Positions 1 through 8,038 of a stretch of DNA of 64,000 nt are shown piece by piece (the stretch's first letter is position 1; each line of letters opens with the position of its first letter). The notes beneath the pieces are model-generated. The model had not been told where the DNA came from, ran no database searches, and saw nothing but the letters and a program-made list of their open reading frames with translations. Source of the stretch: Bryobacter sp. CoA8 C33 (GTDB lineage: Bacteria; Acidobacteriota; Terriglobia; Bryobacterales; Bryobacteraceae); NCBI GenBank assembly GCA_019931185.1, contig JAINDK010000039.1:46179-110178 (forward strand), given 5' to 3'. The position numbers were made by a program, and so were the translations under genes.

Positions 1-137
1 TGGCAGGCGAGGCAGGTCTGGTCGCCGGGGGCGCCGGAGTGTCTGGCGAGCGCTCCTACGCTGTAGGCCCAAAGAGCGAGAGGGACAGAGAGGACAGTTG
101 TCCATTTTGCGAATGATATCCACCGTTTCCGATTCAT
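1..137 (-). CDS. Exported CXXCH-motif protein, N-terminus only (cut by window edge)
   Basis: The gene starts at an ATG read leftward from position 137 and runs off the window, giving 45 residues. The product begins with MNRKR, a hydrophobic stretch (TTVLSVPLALWAYSVGALA) and then RHSGAPGDQTCLACH, so it looks like a Sec signal peptide followed at once by a CXXCH motif. A purine-rich ribosome binding site (AAGAAAGGG) lies about 8 bases upstream. CXXCH is the haem c attachment motif. Secreted acidobacterial proteins with a GAPG-x-x-T-C-x-x-CH start are known to me, but their function is uncertain. Whether haem is bound cannot be judged from this fragment. It is transcribed in the same direction as mutY, about 190 bases downstream of it. 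Confidence 0.6.
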   Translation of the reverse strand, partial: MNRKRWISFAKWTTVLSVPLALWAYSVGALARHSGAPGDQTCLAC

Positions 138-329
138 AAAACGACAAACCCTTTCTTGCCGCAAAAGGTGCGGAAATGCTCACGAGAGAGGAGGTGCCCG
201 GTGAGGGGCGTTTTTCTCATTCTCCATGATGAAGCAAAGCCGGGGAGCGGAAAAAGAAAACCGAAAAGCAACTGTTGACGACTATTGTCTGTACGACAAT
301 AATGCGAGTGAGGTGCAAAGGCAAGAAGT
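138..329. other. Intergenic region between mutY and the CXXCH protein gene
   Basis: No convincing gene is present. It holds a perfect 7-bp inverted repeat with a 5-base spacer (TATTGTC/GACAATA, 283-301). It also holds a small hairpin with CCGCA/TGCGG arms at 159-173, which would sit in the leader of the CXXCH gene. No T-run follows either hairpin, so they do not look like intrinsic terminators. Confidence 0.4.
283..301. promoter_or_regulatory. Candidate operator: TATTGTC-N5-GACAATA palindrome
   Basis: This is a perfect 7-bp inverted repeat around TGTAC. It lies between the end of mutY and the start of the exported CXXCH gene, where a dimeric repressor site could control the latter. No regulator gene is next to it, so the assignment to any repressor family is open. 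Confidence 0.3.
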
Positions 330-1307
330 TTATTGCATTCTTGCGATGGCTTTTTTTGTGATGGTGCTCAAGGGGAGTTCGGGGAAGCGGGAGAAGGGGA
401 TCCAGTGGAGTTGTGGGAGGCGGCGGCGGGGGAGGCGGGGAGTGTGGATCAGGAGTTCGTATTTGTGGTTGACGATGGAGTGGGAGAACTGGGCCTGGGG
501 TGGGCCGAGGGGGAGGCGTGGGAAGAGGGAGGAATCGGGGAGGTCCCAGAAGCCGGCGAGGCGGGGGGAGGTGGGGGGATGTTGGAGGAGGAGGAGGGCG
601 TCGTTGTGCGAGAACCAGAGGAGGTGGCGGGTTTCTTCGATGGTGGTTTTGTTGGTGAGCTTGATGGGGAGCTGGGTGGTGAGGCCGTCGCGGCGGGCGG
701 CGCAGGAGGAGGCAAGGGGACAGAGGAGGCATTTGGGGGATTGGGGGGTGCAGATGGTGGCGCCGAGTTCCATGAGGGCCTGCTGGTAGATGCCGGGTGA
801 GTCGGCGGGGAGGTGGGACTCGGCGAAGGCGGAGATGCGGAGGCGGGTGGGCTTTTGGGAGATGTCGCCGGAGTCGGCGGTGTAGCGGGCGATGACGCGG
901 AGGATATTGCCGTCGATGCCGATGTGGGGGAGGCCGAAGGCGATGCTCGAGACGGCGCCGGCGGTGTAGTCGCCGACGCCGGGGAGGGCGCGGATTTCGT
1001 CGTAAGTGGAGGGGAAGCGGCCGAGGGCGAGCATTTGTTGGGCGGCGCGTTGGAGGTTGCGGGCGCGGGAGTAATAGCCGAGGCCGGCCCAGGCGGCGAG
1101 GAGGTCGGATTCGGGGGCGGCGGCGAGGGAGGGGAAGTCGGGGAAGCGGGCAAGGAAGCGTTCGTAATAGGGAATGACAGCAGTGACGCGGGTTTGCTGG
1201 AGCATGATTTCCGAGAGCCAGATGCGGTAGGGGTCGCGGGTGTGGCGCCAAGGGAGGTCGCGCTGGTTGGCGAGAAACCATTGGTGCAAAGAGGGGGCAA
1301 AAGTCAT
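330..1307 (-). CDS. mutY: A/G-specific adenine glycosylase MutY
   Basis: This 325-residue protein excises adenine paired with 8-oxoguanine or G. It shows the helix-hairpin-helix glycosylase core: SEIMLQQT with the catalytic glutamate near residue 33, LPGVGDYTAGAV, and GIDGNILRV with the conserved aspartate. Then comes the iron-sulphur loop C-x6-C-x2-C-x5-C (CTPQSPKCLLCPLASSC). The C-terminal part (HLLWF... AGFWDLP) fits the NUDIX-like 8-oxoG reading domain. I start it at the ATG at 1307 (MTFAPS), because the nine extra upstream residues are not family-like and would reach into the uvrA leader. It is divergent from uvrA with only about 35 bases between start codons, so the two repair genes share one regulatory space. 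Confidence 0.95.
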   Translation of the reverse strand: MTFAPSLHQWFLANQRDLPWRHTRDPYRIWLSEIMLQQTRVTAVIPYYERFLARFPDFPSLAAAPESDLLAAWAGLGYYSRARNLQRAAQQMLALGRFPSTYDEIRALPGVGDYTAGAVSSIAFGLPHIGIDGNILRVIARYTADSGDISQKPTRLRISAFAESHLPADSPGIYQQALMELGATICTPQSPKCLLCPLASSCAARRDGLTTQLPIKLTNKTTIEETRHLLWFSHNDALLLLQHPPTSPRLAGFWDLPDSSLFPRLPLGPPQAQFSHSIVNHKYELLIHTPRLPRRRLPQLHWIPFSRFPELPLSTITKKAIARMQ

Positions 1308-1342
1308 GTGGTTGGTATAATCAGGAAATCCCAAAAGAAAAA

Positions 1343-4198
1343 GTGAAAGCAGGGCTTCGAACGAACTCGATCGTGATCGAGGGAGCCCGTGTGCACAACC
1401 TCAAGGATATCTCTGTCGAGATTCCGCACAATGTGTTGACGGTGGTGACGGGGGTGTCGGGATCGGGGAAGAGTTCGCTGGTATTCGACACGGTGTATGC
1501 GGAGGGGCAGAGGCGGTATGTCGAGAGCTTGTCGGCGTATGCGCGGCAGTTTTTGGAGCGGATGGAGAAGCCGGATGTGGACGACATACAGGGGCTGGCG
1601 CCGCCGGTAGCGATCAAGCAGAAGAACACGACGCGGAACCCGCGGTCGACGGTGGCGACGTCGACGGAGATTTACGACTTTTTGCGGCTGCTGTTTGCGC
1701 GGGCGGGGGAGACGTGGTGTCCGCGGTGTGAGGTAGAGGTGATCCGGGACACGGTGGATCATGTGGCGGGGCGGATGATGGAGGAGGCCGAGGGGACGCG
1801 GTGGTATGTGCTGTTTCCGATTGCGGAGGGGCGGATGCGGGCTGAGGCGTTGCGGGACCGCTTGTTTGAGTTGCGGGGGAAGGGATTCACGCGGCTGTAT
1901 CAGGAGGGGCGGACGTTTGAGTTTTCGACGCCGGAATCGCTGCTCGAGTTGGACTTCGGCAAGGCGGTGTATGCGCTGGTGGACCGGCTGGTGGTGAATG
2001 GGGAGGCGCGGGCGCGGATCGTGGACAGCGTGGAGATTGCCTACCGGGAGGGAGGGGAGGCGATCTTTGAACAGGCGGGGACGAACGAGCCGAAGCGGGT
2101 GCGGTTTAACGAGAAGTTTCAGTGCAAGGGATGCGGGATGGAGTTTCAGGATCCGGAGCCGCGGCTGTTCAGCTTCAACAATCCGTTTGGGGCGTGTGCG
2201 ACGTGCCAGGGATTTGGCCGGGAGATGGATTACGACCTGGATAAGGTGGTGCCGAATCCGGGGTTGACGCTGGATGAGGGGGCGATCGATCCATGGACGA
2301 AGCCGGTGTATGAGTGGTACTACGAGGAGTTTAAGAAGGGGACGAAGGGGAAGGTGAGGCGGAATGTGCCGTTCGCGGATCTGGCGGCGGGGGAGCAGGA
2401 ACTGGTGATGGAGGCGGTGCGGAAGTTTTTCGAGAAGGTGGTGGAGCCGAAGAAGTACAAGGTGCATGTGCGGGTGTTCATGGCGCGGTATCGCGGGTAT
2501 GCGACGTGCCGGGATTGCGGGGGATCGCGGCTGCGGCAGGAGGGGCGGAACGTGCGCGTGGGGGGGCGGCGGATTGATGAAGTGGTGAAGCTGAACATCC
2601 GGGAAGCGCTGCTGTTTTTTGATGGTGTGAAGCTGAGGCCGGAGCAGAAGGCGGTGGCCGATAAGGTGTTGCGGGAGGTGCGGGAGCGGCTGCGGTTTTT
2701 GAACGATGTGGGATTGGAGTATCTGACGCTGGACCGGTTGTCGATGACGTTGTCGGGCGGGGAGGCGCAACGGATCCAGTTAGCGACATGTCTGGGGAGC
2801 CGGCTGGTGGGGGCGTGTTATGTGCTGGATGAGCCGTCGATTGGGCTGCATTCGCGGGATACGCACCGGCTGATCAAGATCCTGAAGGATTTGCGGGATC
2901 TGGGGAACACGATACTGGTGGTGGAGCATGACCAGGAAGTGATGGAGGCGGCCGATCATGTGATCGACATGGGGCCGGGGGCAGGTGAGCATGGGGGCGA
3001 GGTGATTTTCGCGGGGGCGTTTGGGGATTTGCTGAAGCCGAAGAAGAGCGTGGGGAGTTTGACGGGGCATTATCTGCGGAATGAGAAGAACGTGGCGCCG
3101 CGGCGGGTGAGGCGGGTGCCGAATGCGCGCAAGGAGGTTGTGTTCCGGGGGGCGCGGTCGAATAATCTGAAGGGCATCGATGTGCATCTGCCGCTGGGGA
3201 TGATGGTGGCGATCACGGGGGTATCGGGGTCGGGCAAGTCGACGCTGGTGCATGACGTCATCTATAAGACGCTCGACCGGCGGCTGAGCCTGGGAACGAA
3301 CCGGAAGACGGCGGGGAAGAAGAAGGCAGTGGAGGGGGGCGAGGCGGAGGAGGGCAGTGTTGAGTTTGAGCGGCAGACGTGCCGGAGCGTGGAGGGGGAT
3401 CATCAACTGAGCGCGGTGATCCTGGTGGATCAATCGCCGATCGGGCGGACGCCGCGGTCGAACCCGGTGACGTACATCAAGGCGTTTGACCAGATCCGTG
3501 ATCTGTTTGCGTCGACGGGGGATGCGCAAAAGAAGGGGTATCAGGCGGGGCATTTTTCGTTCAACATTCCGGGCGGGCGGTGTGAGACGTGCCAGGGGGA
3601 TGGGACGGTGACGGTGGAGATGCAGTTTTTGGCGGATGTGGAGTTGATCTGCGAGGACTGCCGGGGGACGCGGTTCAAGCAGCAGATCCTGGACTGCCGG
3701 TACAAGGGATTGAATATTCACGAGGTGCTGCAATTGACGGTGCGGGAGGCGCTGCACTTTTTCGCGGATGTGCCGCGGCTGGCGCAGCGGCTGCAGGTGC
3801 TCGAGGATGTGGGGCTGGGGTATTTGCGGCTGGGGCAATCGGCGACGACGTTATCGGGCGGGGAGGCGCAGCGGGTGAAGTTGGCGGCGCATCTGGGGCA
3901 GAGCTCGAGCGCGAAGACGTTGTTTATCTTCGATGAGCCGACGACGGGGCTGCACTTTGACGACATTCGGAAGCTGCTGGGGAGTTTTCAGCGGCTGATT
4001 GAGAACGGCGGGAGCATTCTGCTGATTGAGCACAACATGGATGTGATCAAGGCGGCGGACTGGGTGATTGATCTGGGGCCGGAGGGCGGGGATGGCGGGG
4101 GAAGGATCGTGACAGAGGGGACGCCGGAGCATGTTGTGGGAGTGGAGGACTCACATACGGGGCGGTTCTTGAAGCCGGTGCTGGAGCGGTATTACTAA
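1343..4198 (+). CDS. uvrA: Excinuclease ABC subunit A (UvrA)
   Basis: The 951-residue ATPase is the damage-recognition subunit of nucleotide excision repair. Both ABC modules are complete. The first Walker A, GVSGSGKS, is at residues 37-44; a second GVSGSGKST lies around residue 630; LSGGEAQR occurs in each half. Two zinc fingers are visible: CKGC...CATC around residues 265-300, and CETC...CEDC in the second half. The start is a GTG at 1343 with only a weak purine-rich ribosome site. Length is normal for the family. It is followed within 10 bases by the end of the convergent queuosine-precursor transporter gene. Confidence 0.97.
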   Translation: MKAGLRTNSIVIEGARVHNLKDISVEIPHNVLTVVTGVSGSGKSSLVFDTVYAEGQRRYVESLSAYARQFLERMEKPDVDDIQGLAPPVAIKQKNTTRNPRSTVATSTEIYDFLRLLFARAGETWCPRCEVEVIRDTVDHVAGRMMEEAEGTRWYVLFPIAEGRMRAEALRDRLFELRGKGFTRLYQEGRTFEFSTPESLLELDFGKAVYALVDRLVVNGEARARIVDSVEIAYREGGEAIFEQAGTNEPKRVRFNEKFQCKGCGMEFQDPEPRLFSFNNPFGACATCQGFGREMDYDLDKVVPNPGLTLDEGAIDPWTKPVYEWYYEEFKKGTKGKVRRNVPFADLAAGEQELVMEAVRKFFEKVVEPKKYKVHVRVFMARYRGYATCRDCGGSRLRQEGRNVRVGGRRIDEVVKLNIREALLFFDGVKLRPEQKAVADKVLREVRERLRFLNDVGLEYLTLDRLSMTLSGGEAQRIQLATCLGSRLVGACYVLDEPSIGLHSRDTHRLIKILKDLRDLGNTILVVEHDQEVMEAADHVIDMGPGAGEHGGEVIFAGAFGDLLKPKKSVGSLTGHYLRNEKNVAPRRVRRVPNARKEVVFRGARSNNLKGIDVHLPLGMMVAITGVSGSGKSTLVHDVIYKTLDRRLSLGTNRKTAGKKKAVEGGEAEEGSVEFERQTCRSVEGDHQLSAVILVDQSPIGRTPRSNPVTYIKAFDQIRDLFASTGDAQKKGYQAGHFSFNIPGGRCETCQGDGTVTVEMQFLADVELICEDCRGTRFKQQILDCRYKGLNIHEVLQLTVREALHFFADVPRLAQRLQVLEDVGLGYLRLGQSATTLSGGEAQRVKLAAHLGQSSSAKTLFIFDEPTTGLHFDDIRKLLGSFQRLIENGGSILLIEHNMDVIKAADWVIDLGPEGGDGGGRIVTEGTPEHVVGVEDSHTGRFLKPVLERYY

Positions 4199-4207
4199 GG
4201 GGATTGC

Positions 4208-4897
4208 TCAGCCCTCGACGATTTGGGGATTGGGTGGGGTGTAGTGGGGGTGTTGGTCGCCGAGGTAGCGGTCGATGAGGCTGTGGGCGAGGTAAATGAG
4301 GGGGGTGAGGGAGACGGCGATGGCGAATTTGTAGGTGTAATTGGTGAAGGCGAGGTTGAGGAAGTCGCTGGTGGCGATCTTGCCGGGGATCCAGAAGCCG
4401 ATGCCGAGGACGATGAAGGTATCGATCAATTGGGAGACGGCGGTGGAGCCGGTGGCGCGGAGCCAGAGCATTTTGCCGGAGGTGGCTTCGCGGAAGAGCC
4501 AGAAGACGGCGACGTCGACGAGTTGGCTGACGGCGAAGGCGGTGACGGAGCCGGCGATGATCCATTGGGACTGGCCGAGGACGGAGGCGAAGGCCTCATC
4601 CTTGACGGGGGAAATGGCAGAGGCGGGGATCCGCATGGAGATGAAGATGATGACGAAGGCGTAGAGGACGAGGCCGACGGTGATGAGGGTAAGGCGGCGA
4701 ACGCCGGAGCGGCCGTAGTATTCGTTGATGAGGTCGGTGGTGAGGAAGACGACAGGCCAGGGGATGACGCCGAGGCTCATGATGTAGCCGCCGGCCTCGA
4801 TGAGTTTACCGCCTAGGATCTCACCGAGGAGGGCGTTGGAGACGAAGAGCCCGGCCAGGATGAGGTAAACGAGATCTTTACGGTTGTTGAGGTCCAC
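4208..4897 (-). CDS. yhhQ: Queuosine precursor transporter (YhhQ/DUF165 family)
   Basis: This is a polytopic inner-membrane protein of about 229 residues. It has the family hallmarks NALLGEILGGKLIE, PWPVVFLTTDLINEYYG and several later membrane segments containing DVAVFWLFRE and IDTFIVLGIGFW. The YhhQ family imports queuine or preQ1 for tRNA modification. I place the start at the GTG at 4897 (VDLNNRKD). The longest frame would begin with TTG at 4945, five bases from the yebC start, leaving no room for a promoter. A queG gene at 44.7-45.7 kb supports a queuosine salvage route. Confidence 0.8.
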   Translation of the reverse strand: MDLNNRKDLVYLILAGLFVSNALLGEILGGKLIEAGGYIMSLGVIPWPVVFLTTDLINEYYGRSGVRRLTLITVGLVLYAFVIIFISMRIPASAISPVKDEAFASVLGQSQWIIAGSVTAFAVSQLVDVAVFWLFREATSGKMLWLRATGSTAVSQLIDTFIVLGIGFWIPGKIATSDFLNLAFTNYTYKFAIAVSLTPLIYLAHSLIDRYLGDQHPHYTPPNPQIVEG

Positions 4898-4950
4898 TTT
4901 GCTATTCTGACGCTTCGCTATAGGATACTGGTGGAAGGTTTTCAAAAAAT

Positions 4951-5694
4951 ATGTCAGGCCACTCCAAATGGCACACCATTAAACACAAGAAGGCGGCGAT
5001 TGACGCCAAGCGCGGGAAGGTGTTTACCCGTTTGATCAAGGAAATCGTGATTGCGGCGCGCAGCGGCGGGGATCCGGAAATGAATCCGCGGCTGAGGACG
5101 GCGGTGACGGCGGCGAAGGCCGTGTCGATGCCGTCGGACAACATCAAGCGGGCGATCATGCGCGGGACGGGCGAGCTCGAAGGAGCGACGATCGAAGAAG
5201 TGACGTATGAGGGCTACGGGCCGGGCGGGGCGGCGATCATCGTCGAGTGCGCGACGGATAACCGGGTGAGGACGGTGAGCGAAATGCGGCACATGTTCTC
5301 GAAGGCCGGGGGGAATTTGGGGGAGCCGAATTCGGTGGCGTGGATGTTTGAGCGCAAGAGTTCGGTGGTGATCGAGGGCGATAAGACGACGGAAGACCAA
5401 CTGATGGAAGTGGCGCTCGAGGCTGGGGCCGACGATGTGCAGAACCACGGAGAGACGTGGGTGGTGTTGAGCGCGCCGGAGGCGCACGACGCGGTGGTGG
5501 CGGCGCTGGCGCAGGCGAAGATTTCGACGTTGTCGGCCGAGGTAGGGCTGGTGGCGAAGAATACGATGGCGGTGGAGGCCAAGCATGCTTCGGGGATGAT
5601 GCGGCTGCTCGAGCAGTTGGAAGACCACGACGACACGCAGAACGTGTACACGAACTACGAGCCGGACGAGAGCACGGTGGAGGCGATGGCGTAA
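4951..5694 (+). CDS. yebC: YebC/PmpR (TACO1) family protein
   Basis: The 247-residue protein begins MSGHSKWHTIKHKKAAID, the unmistakable YebC start, and is full length. Members were long called transcriptional regulators; more recent work on the family links them to relief of ribosome stalling, so the exact role here is open. It is the first gene of a plus-strand group with ruvC immediately downstream, the classical yebC-ruvC arrangement. The ATG is preceded by GGTGGAAGG as ribosome binding site. Confidence 0.95.
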   Translation: MSGHSKWHTIKHKKAAIDAKRGKVFTRLIKEIVIAARSGGDPEMNPRLRTAVTAAKAVSMPSDNIKRAIMRGTGELEGATIEEVTYEGYGPGGAAIIVECATDNRVRTVSEMRHMFSKAGGNLGEPNSVAWMFERKSSVVIEGDKTTEDQLMEVALEAGADDVQNHGETWVVLSAPEAHDAVVAALAQAKISTLSAEVGLVAKNTMAVEAKHASGMMRLLEQLEDHDDTQNVYTNYEPDESTVEAMA

Positions 5695-5699
5695 GGGTT

Positions 5700-6170
5700 T
5701 TGCGAATCCTGGGCATTGACTGCGGCACGGAGCGGACCGGCTACGGTGTGATTGAAAGCGACGGCAAGAGACATCGGGCCGTCGCTTTTGGCGTTATCAA
5801 GACGAATCCGCGGGCGCCGATGGCGGACCGGTTGTGTGTGATCGCGGCGGGGCTGCGGGCGGTGATCGTGGAGCATGCGCCGGAGGAGACGGTGATTGAA
5901 GAGGTATTTCTGGCGCGGAATTCGCAGAGCGCGCTGAAGCTGGCGCAGGTGAGGGGGGTAGCAATGGTGGTGGCGCGGGAGACACCGATGGAGGTACATG
6001 AGGTGAGCGCGCGGGAGGTGAAGATGGCGGTGGTGGGGTATGGGAACGCGGAGAAGGGGCAAGTGCAGGTGATGGTGAGGGCGTTGTTGGGGCTCGAGGA
6101 GACGCCGGCGGAGGATGCGGCTGACGCCTTGGCGGGGGCGATCTGCCGCGCGACAATGAGAAGACAATGA
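5700..6170 (+). CDS. ruvC: Holliday junction resolvase RuvC
   Basis: This 156-residue endonuclease resolves four-way DNA junctions. It carries the family carboxylates: D in LGIDCGTERTGYG at residue 7, E in VIEEVFLARNSQSA, and the ED...DALA pair near the C-terminus. The start is a TTG at 5700, five bases after the yebC stop. An upstream extension would translate yebC out of frame. Its TGA overlaps the ATG of the next gene (ATGA), suggesting translational coupling. Confidence 0.93.
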   Translation: MRILGIDCGTERTGYGVIESDGKRHRAVAFGVIKTNPRAPMADRLCVIAAGLRAVIVEHAPEETVIEEVFLARNSQSALKLAQVRGVAMVVARETPMEVHEVSAREVKMAVVGYGNAEKGQVQVMVRALLGLEETPAEDAADALAGAICRATMRRQ

Positions 6171-6781
6171 AGTACGCCGTGTGGATGTTGTTGGCGGTGG
6201 TATCGCTGCCGGGGCAAGAAGGAACACTTTTCTATTCGAAGAGTTTTCCGAAGTCGAAGCCCGAGTACATGGAGATCGTGGTGGAGGGTACGGGGGAGGC
6301 GATTTACAAGGAAAGCGCCGAGGATGAGCAGCCGGTGAAGTTCAAGCTGACGGCGGAGGAAGTGAAGGCGGTGTGGGGGCTGGCCGAGAAACTGGAGTAT
6401 TTCTCACGGAAGCTGGAAAGCGGGCTGCCGGTGGCGCGGATGGGGGAAAAGACGTTTCGCTACACGAAGGGGGAGACGAAGCAGGAGGCGAAGTTTAATT
6501 ATTCGCAGGATCTGGATGCGCAGGCGCTGCAGGACTGGTTTGAGCGGATGACGGAGACGGTGAACCTGTATTTCGATCTGGAGCGGACAGCGAAGTTTGA
6601 GCGCTTGGGGGTGGACCGGGCGTTGCTGCACCTGGAGGCGGCCTGGGACAAGAAGCGGCTGTTGAGCTATGAGCTGTACTATCCGCTGCTGAACCGGGTG
6701 ATCAAGAACGACAGTTATCTGAACATGGCGCGGGAGCGGGCGGCGCGGCTGAAGGCGCTGTTTGAAGAGGCGCGGAAGTAG
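6167..6781 (+). CDS. Exported protein of unknown function
   Basis: This 204-residue protein has a short Sec signal (MKYAVWMLLAVVSLPGQE). It is then mixed charged with a long amphipathic alpha-helical C-terminal half (LERTAKFERLGVDRALL...ARERAARLKALFEEARK). I recognise no enzymatic motif. It overlaps ruvC by four bases and precedes deoB by eight, so it is cotranscribed with them. The link to those genes may be positional only. Confidence 0.75.
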   Translation: MKYAVWMLLAVVSLPGQEGTLFYSKSFPKSKPEYMEIVVEGTGEAIYKESAEDEQPVKFKLTAEEVKAVWGLAEKLEYFSRKLESGLPVARMGEKTFRYTKGETKQEAKFNYSQDLDAQALQDWFERMTETVNLYFDLERTAKFERLGVDRALLHLEAAWDKKRLLSYELYYPLLNRVIKNDSYLNMARERAARLKALFEEARK

Positions 6782-6789
6782 GGAGATCG

Positions 6790-7956
6790 ATGGCATACCA
6801 ACGAATTTTCTGGGTGGTGCTGGATAGTGTGGGGATCGGGGCGATGCCGGACTGGGCCGATTATGGGGACCCGGCGGGGAGCGATACGCTGGGCAACATA
6901 GCGCGGCAGCGGCGGCTCGAGCTGCCGAACCTGTGCGGGCTGGGGCTGGGAAACCTGAAGGCGGCCGAAGGGTTGGCGCCGGTCGAAAAGCCGCTTGGCC
7001 ATTATGGGCGCTGCGGGTTGAAGAGCCCGGGCAAGGATACGACGACGGGGCATTGGGAGATGGTGGGGGTGATTCTGGATAAGCCGTTTCCGCTGTTTCC
7101 GAACGGGTTTCCGGCGGAGTTTCTGGCGCGATTCGAGGCGGAGACGGGGCGGCGTACGTTGGGCAACCGGGCGGCGAGCGGGACGGAGATCATCGCTGAG
7201 CTGGGAGATGAGCATGTGCGGAGCGGGAGCCCGATTGTGTATACGAGCGCGGACAGCGTGTTTCAGATCGCGGCGCATGAAGAGGTGATCGGGTTGTTTG
7301 AGCTGTACCGGATTTGCGAGATTGCGCGGAAGATGCTGGTGGGTAAGATGGAAGTGGGGCGGGTGATCGCGCGGCCGTTCGTGGGGCAGCCGGGGGCATA
7401 CATGCGCACGGGGAACCGCAAGGATTACGCGGTAGCGCCGCCGCGGATGTTGCTGGATGGTTTGGACCGGGCGGGTGTAGCGGTGCACAGCGTAGGGAAG
7501 ATTTTCGATATTTTTCTGGGGCGGGGGATTCGCAGCTACGAGAAGACGAAGAGCAACGCCGAGGGGGTGGCGAAGACGATCGCGGCGGCCGGGGAGATGG
7601 AGCGGGGGCTAGTGTTTACGAACCTGGTGGACTTTGATTCGCTGTACGGGCACCGGAACGATGTGGAGGGCTATGCGCGGGCGCTCGAGGAGTTTGATGC
7701 GGGGTTGAAGGATTTGATGGGAGCGTTGCGGGAAGGGGATCTGCTGATCCTGACGGCGGATCATGGATGTGATCCGACGACGGCATCGACGGATCATAGC
7801 CGGGAGTATGTGCCGTTGCTGACCTATGCGCCGGGGCGGGAGGGAGGACGGGATCTGGGGACGCGGGCGAGCCTGGCGGACGTGGGGCAGACGGTGGGGG
7901 AGAATTTTGGGGTGAAGAGCCCGGCGGGGGAGAGTTTTTTGAGCGAGTTGGCGTGA
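6790..7956 (+). CDS. deoB: Phosphopentomutase DeoB
   Basis: The 388-residue enzyme interconverts ribose-1-phosphate or deoxyribose-1-phosphate with the 5-phosphates in nucleoside salvage. Alkaline-phosphatase-superfamily metal sites are visible: VVLDSVGIGAMPD at the N-terminus, KDTTTGHWEM with the phosphorylated threonine, and TADHGCDPTTASTDHSREYVP near the end. Length matches the family. The ribosome site GGGAG sits just upstream of the ATG. Confidence 0.95.
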   Translation: MAYQRIFWVVLDSVGIGAMPDWADYGDPAGSDTLGNIARQRRLELPNLCGLGLGNLKAAEGLAPVEKPLGHYGRCGLKSPGKDTTTGHWEMVGVILDKPFPLFPNGFPAEFLARFEAETGRRTLGNRAASGTEIIAELGDEHVRSGSPIVYTSADSVFQIAAHEEVIGLFELYRICEIARKMLVGKMEVGRVIARPFVGQPGAYMRTGNRKDYAVAPPRMLLDGLDRAGVAVHSVGKIFDIFLGRGIRSYEKTKSNAEGVAKTIAAAGEMERGLVFTNLVDFDSLYGHRNDVEGYARALEEFDAGLKDLMGALREGDLLILTADHGCDPTTASTDHSREYVPLLTYAPGREGGRDLGTRASLADVGQTVGENFGVKSPAGESFLSELA

Positions 7957-7979
7957 AGTGGCGGTGGAGTGTGAAACGG

Positions 7980-8007
7980 TTCATATCTATAAAGAAAACG
8001 GTATAAT
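7980..8007 (+). promoter_or_regulatory. Predicted sigma-70-type promoter of the TonB-dependent receptor
   Basis: A consensus TATAAT hexamer at 8002-8007 is preceded 16 bases earlier by TTCATA (7980-7985). This short stretch is AT-rich against a very GC-rich background and lies 31 bases before the receptor's likely ATG. Confidence 0.5.
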
Positions 8008-8038
8008 TGCGGAATACTGAGTAAGGCAGGTGAAATCC

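Noticed and set aside
138..260. Riboswitch in the leader of the CXXCH gene
   Set aside because: Only a short 5-bp hairpin is visible; no conserved riboswitch core could be recognised.
1304..2770. Long minus-strand open frame opposite uvrA
   Set aside because: It is antisense to a clear UvrA; its product is Arg/Pro/His-rich with no domain, as expected from the strand skew.
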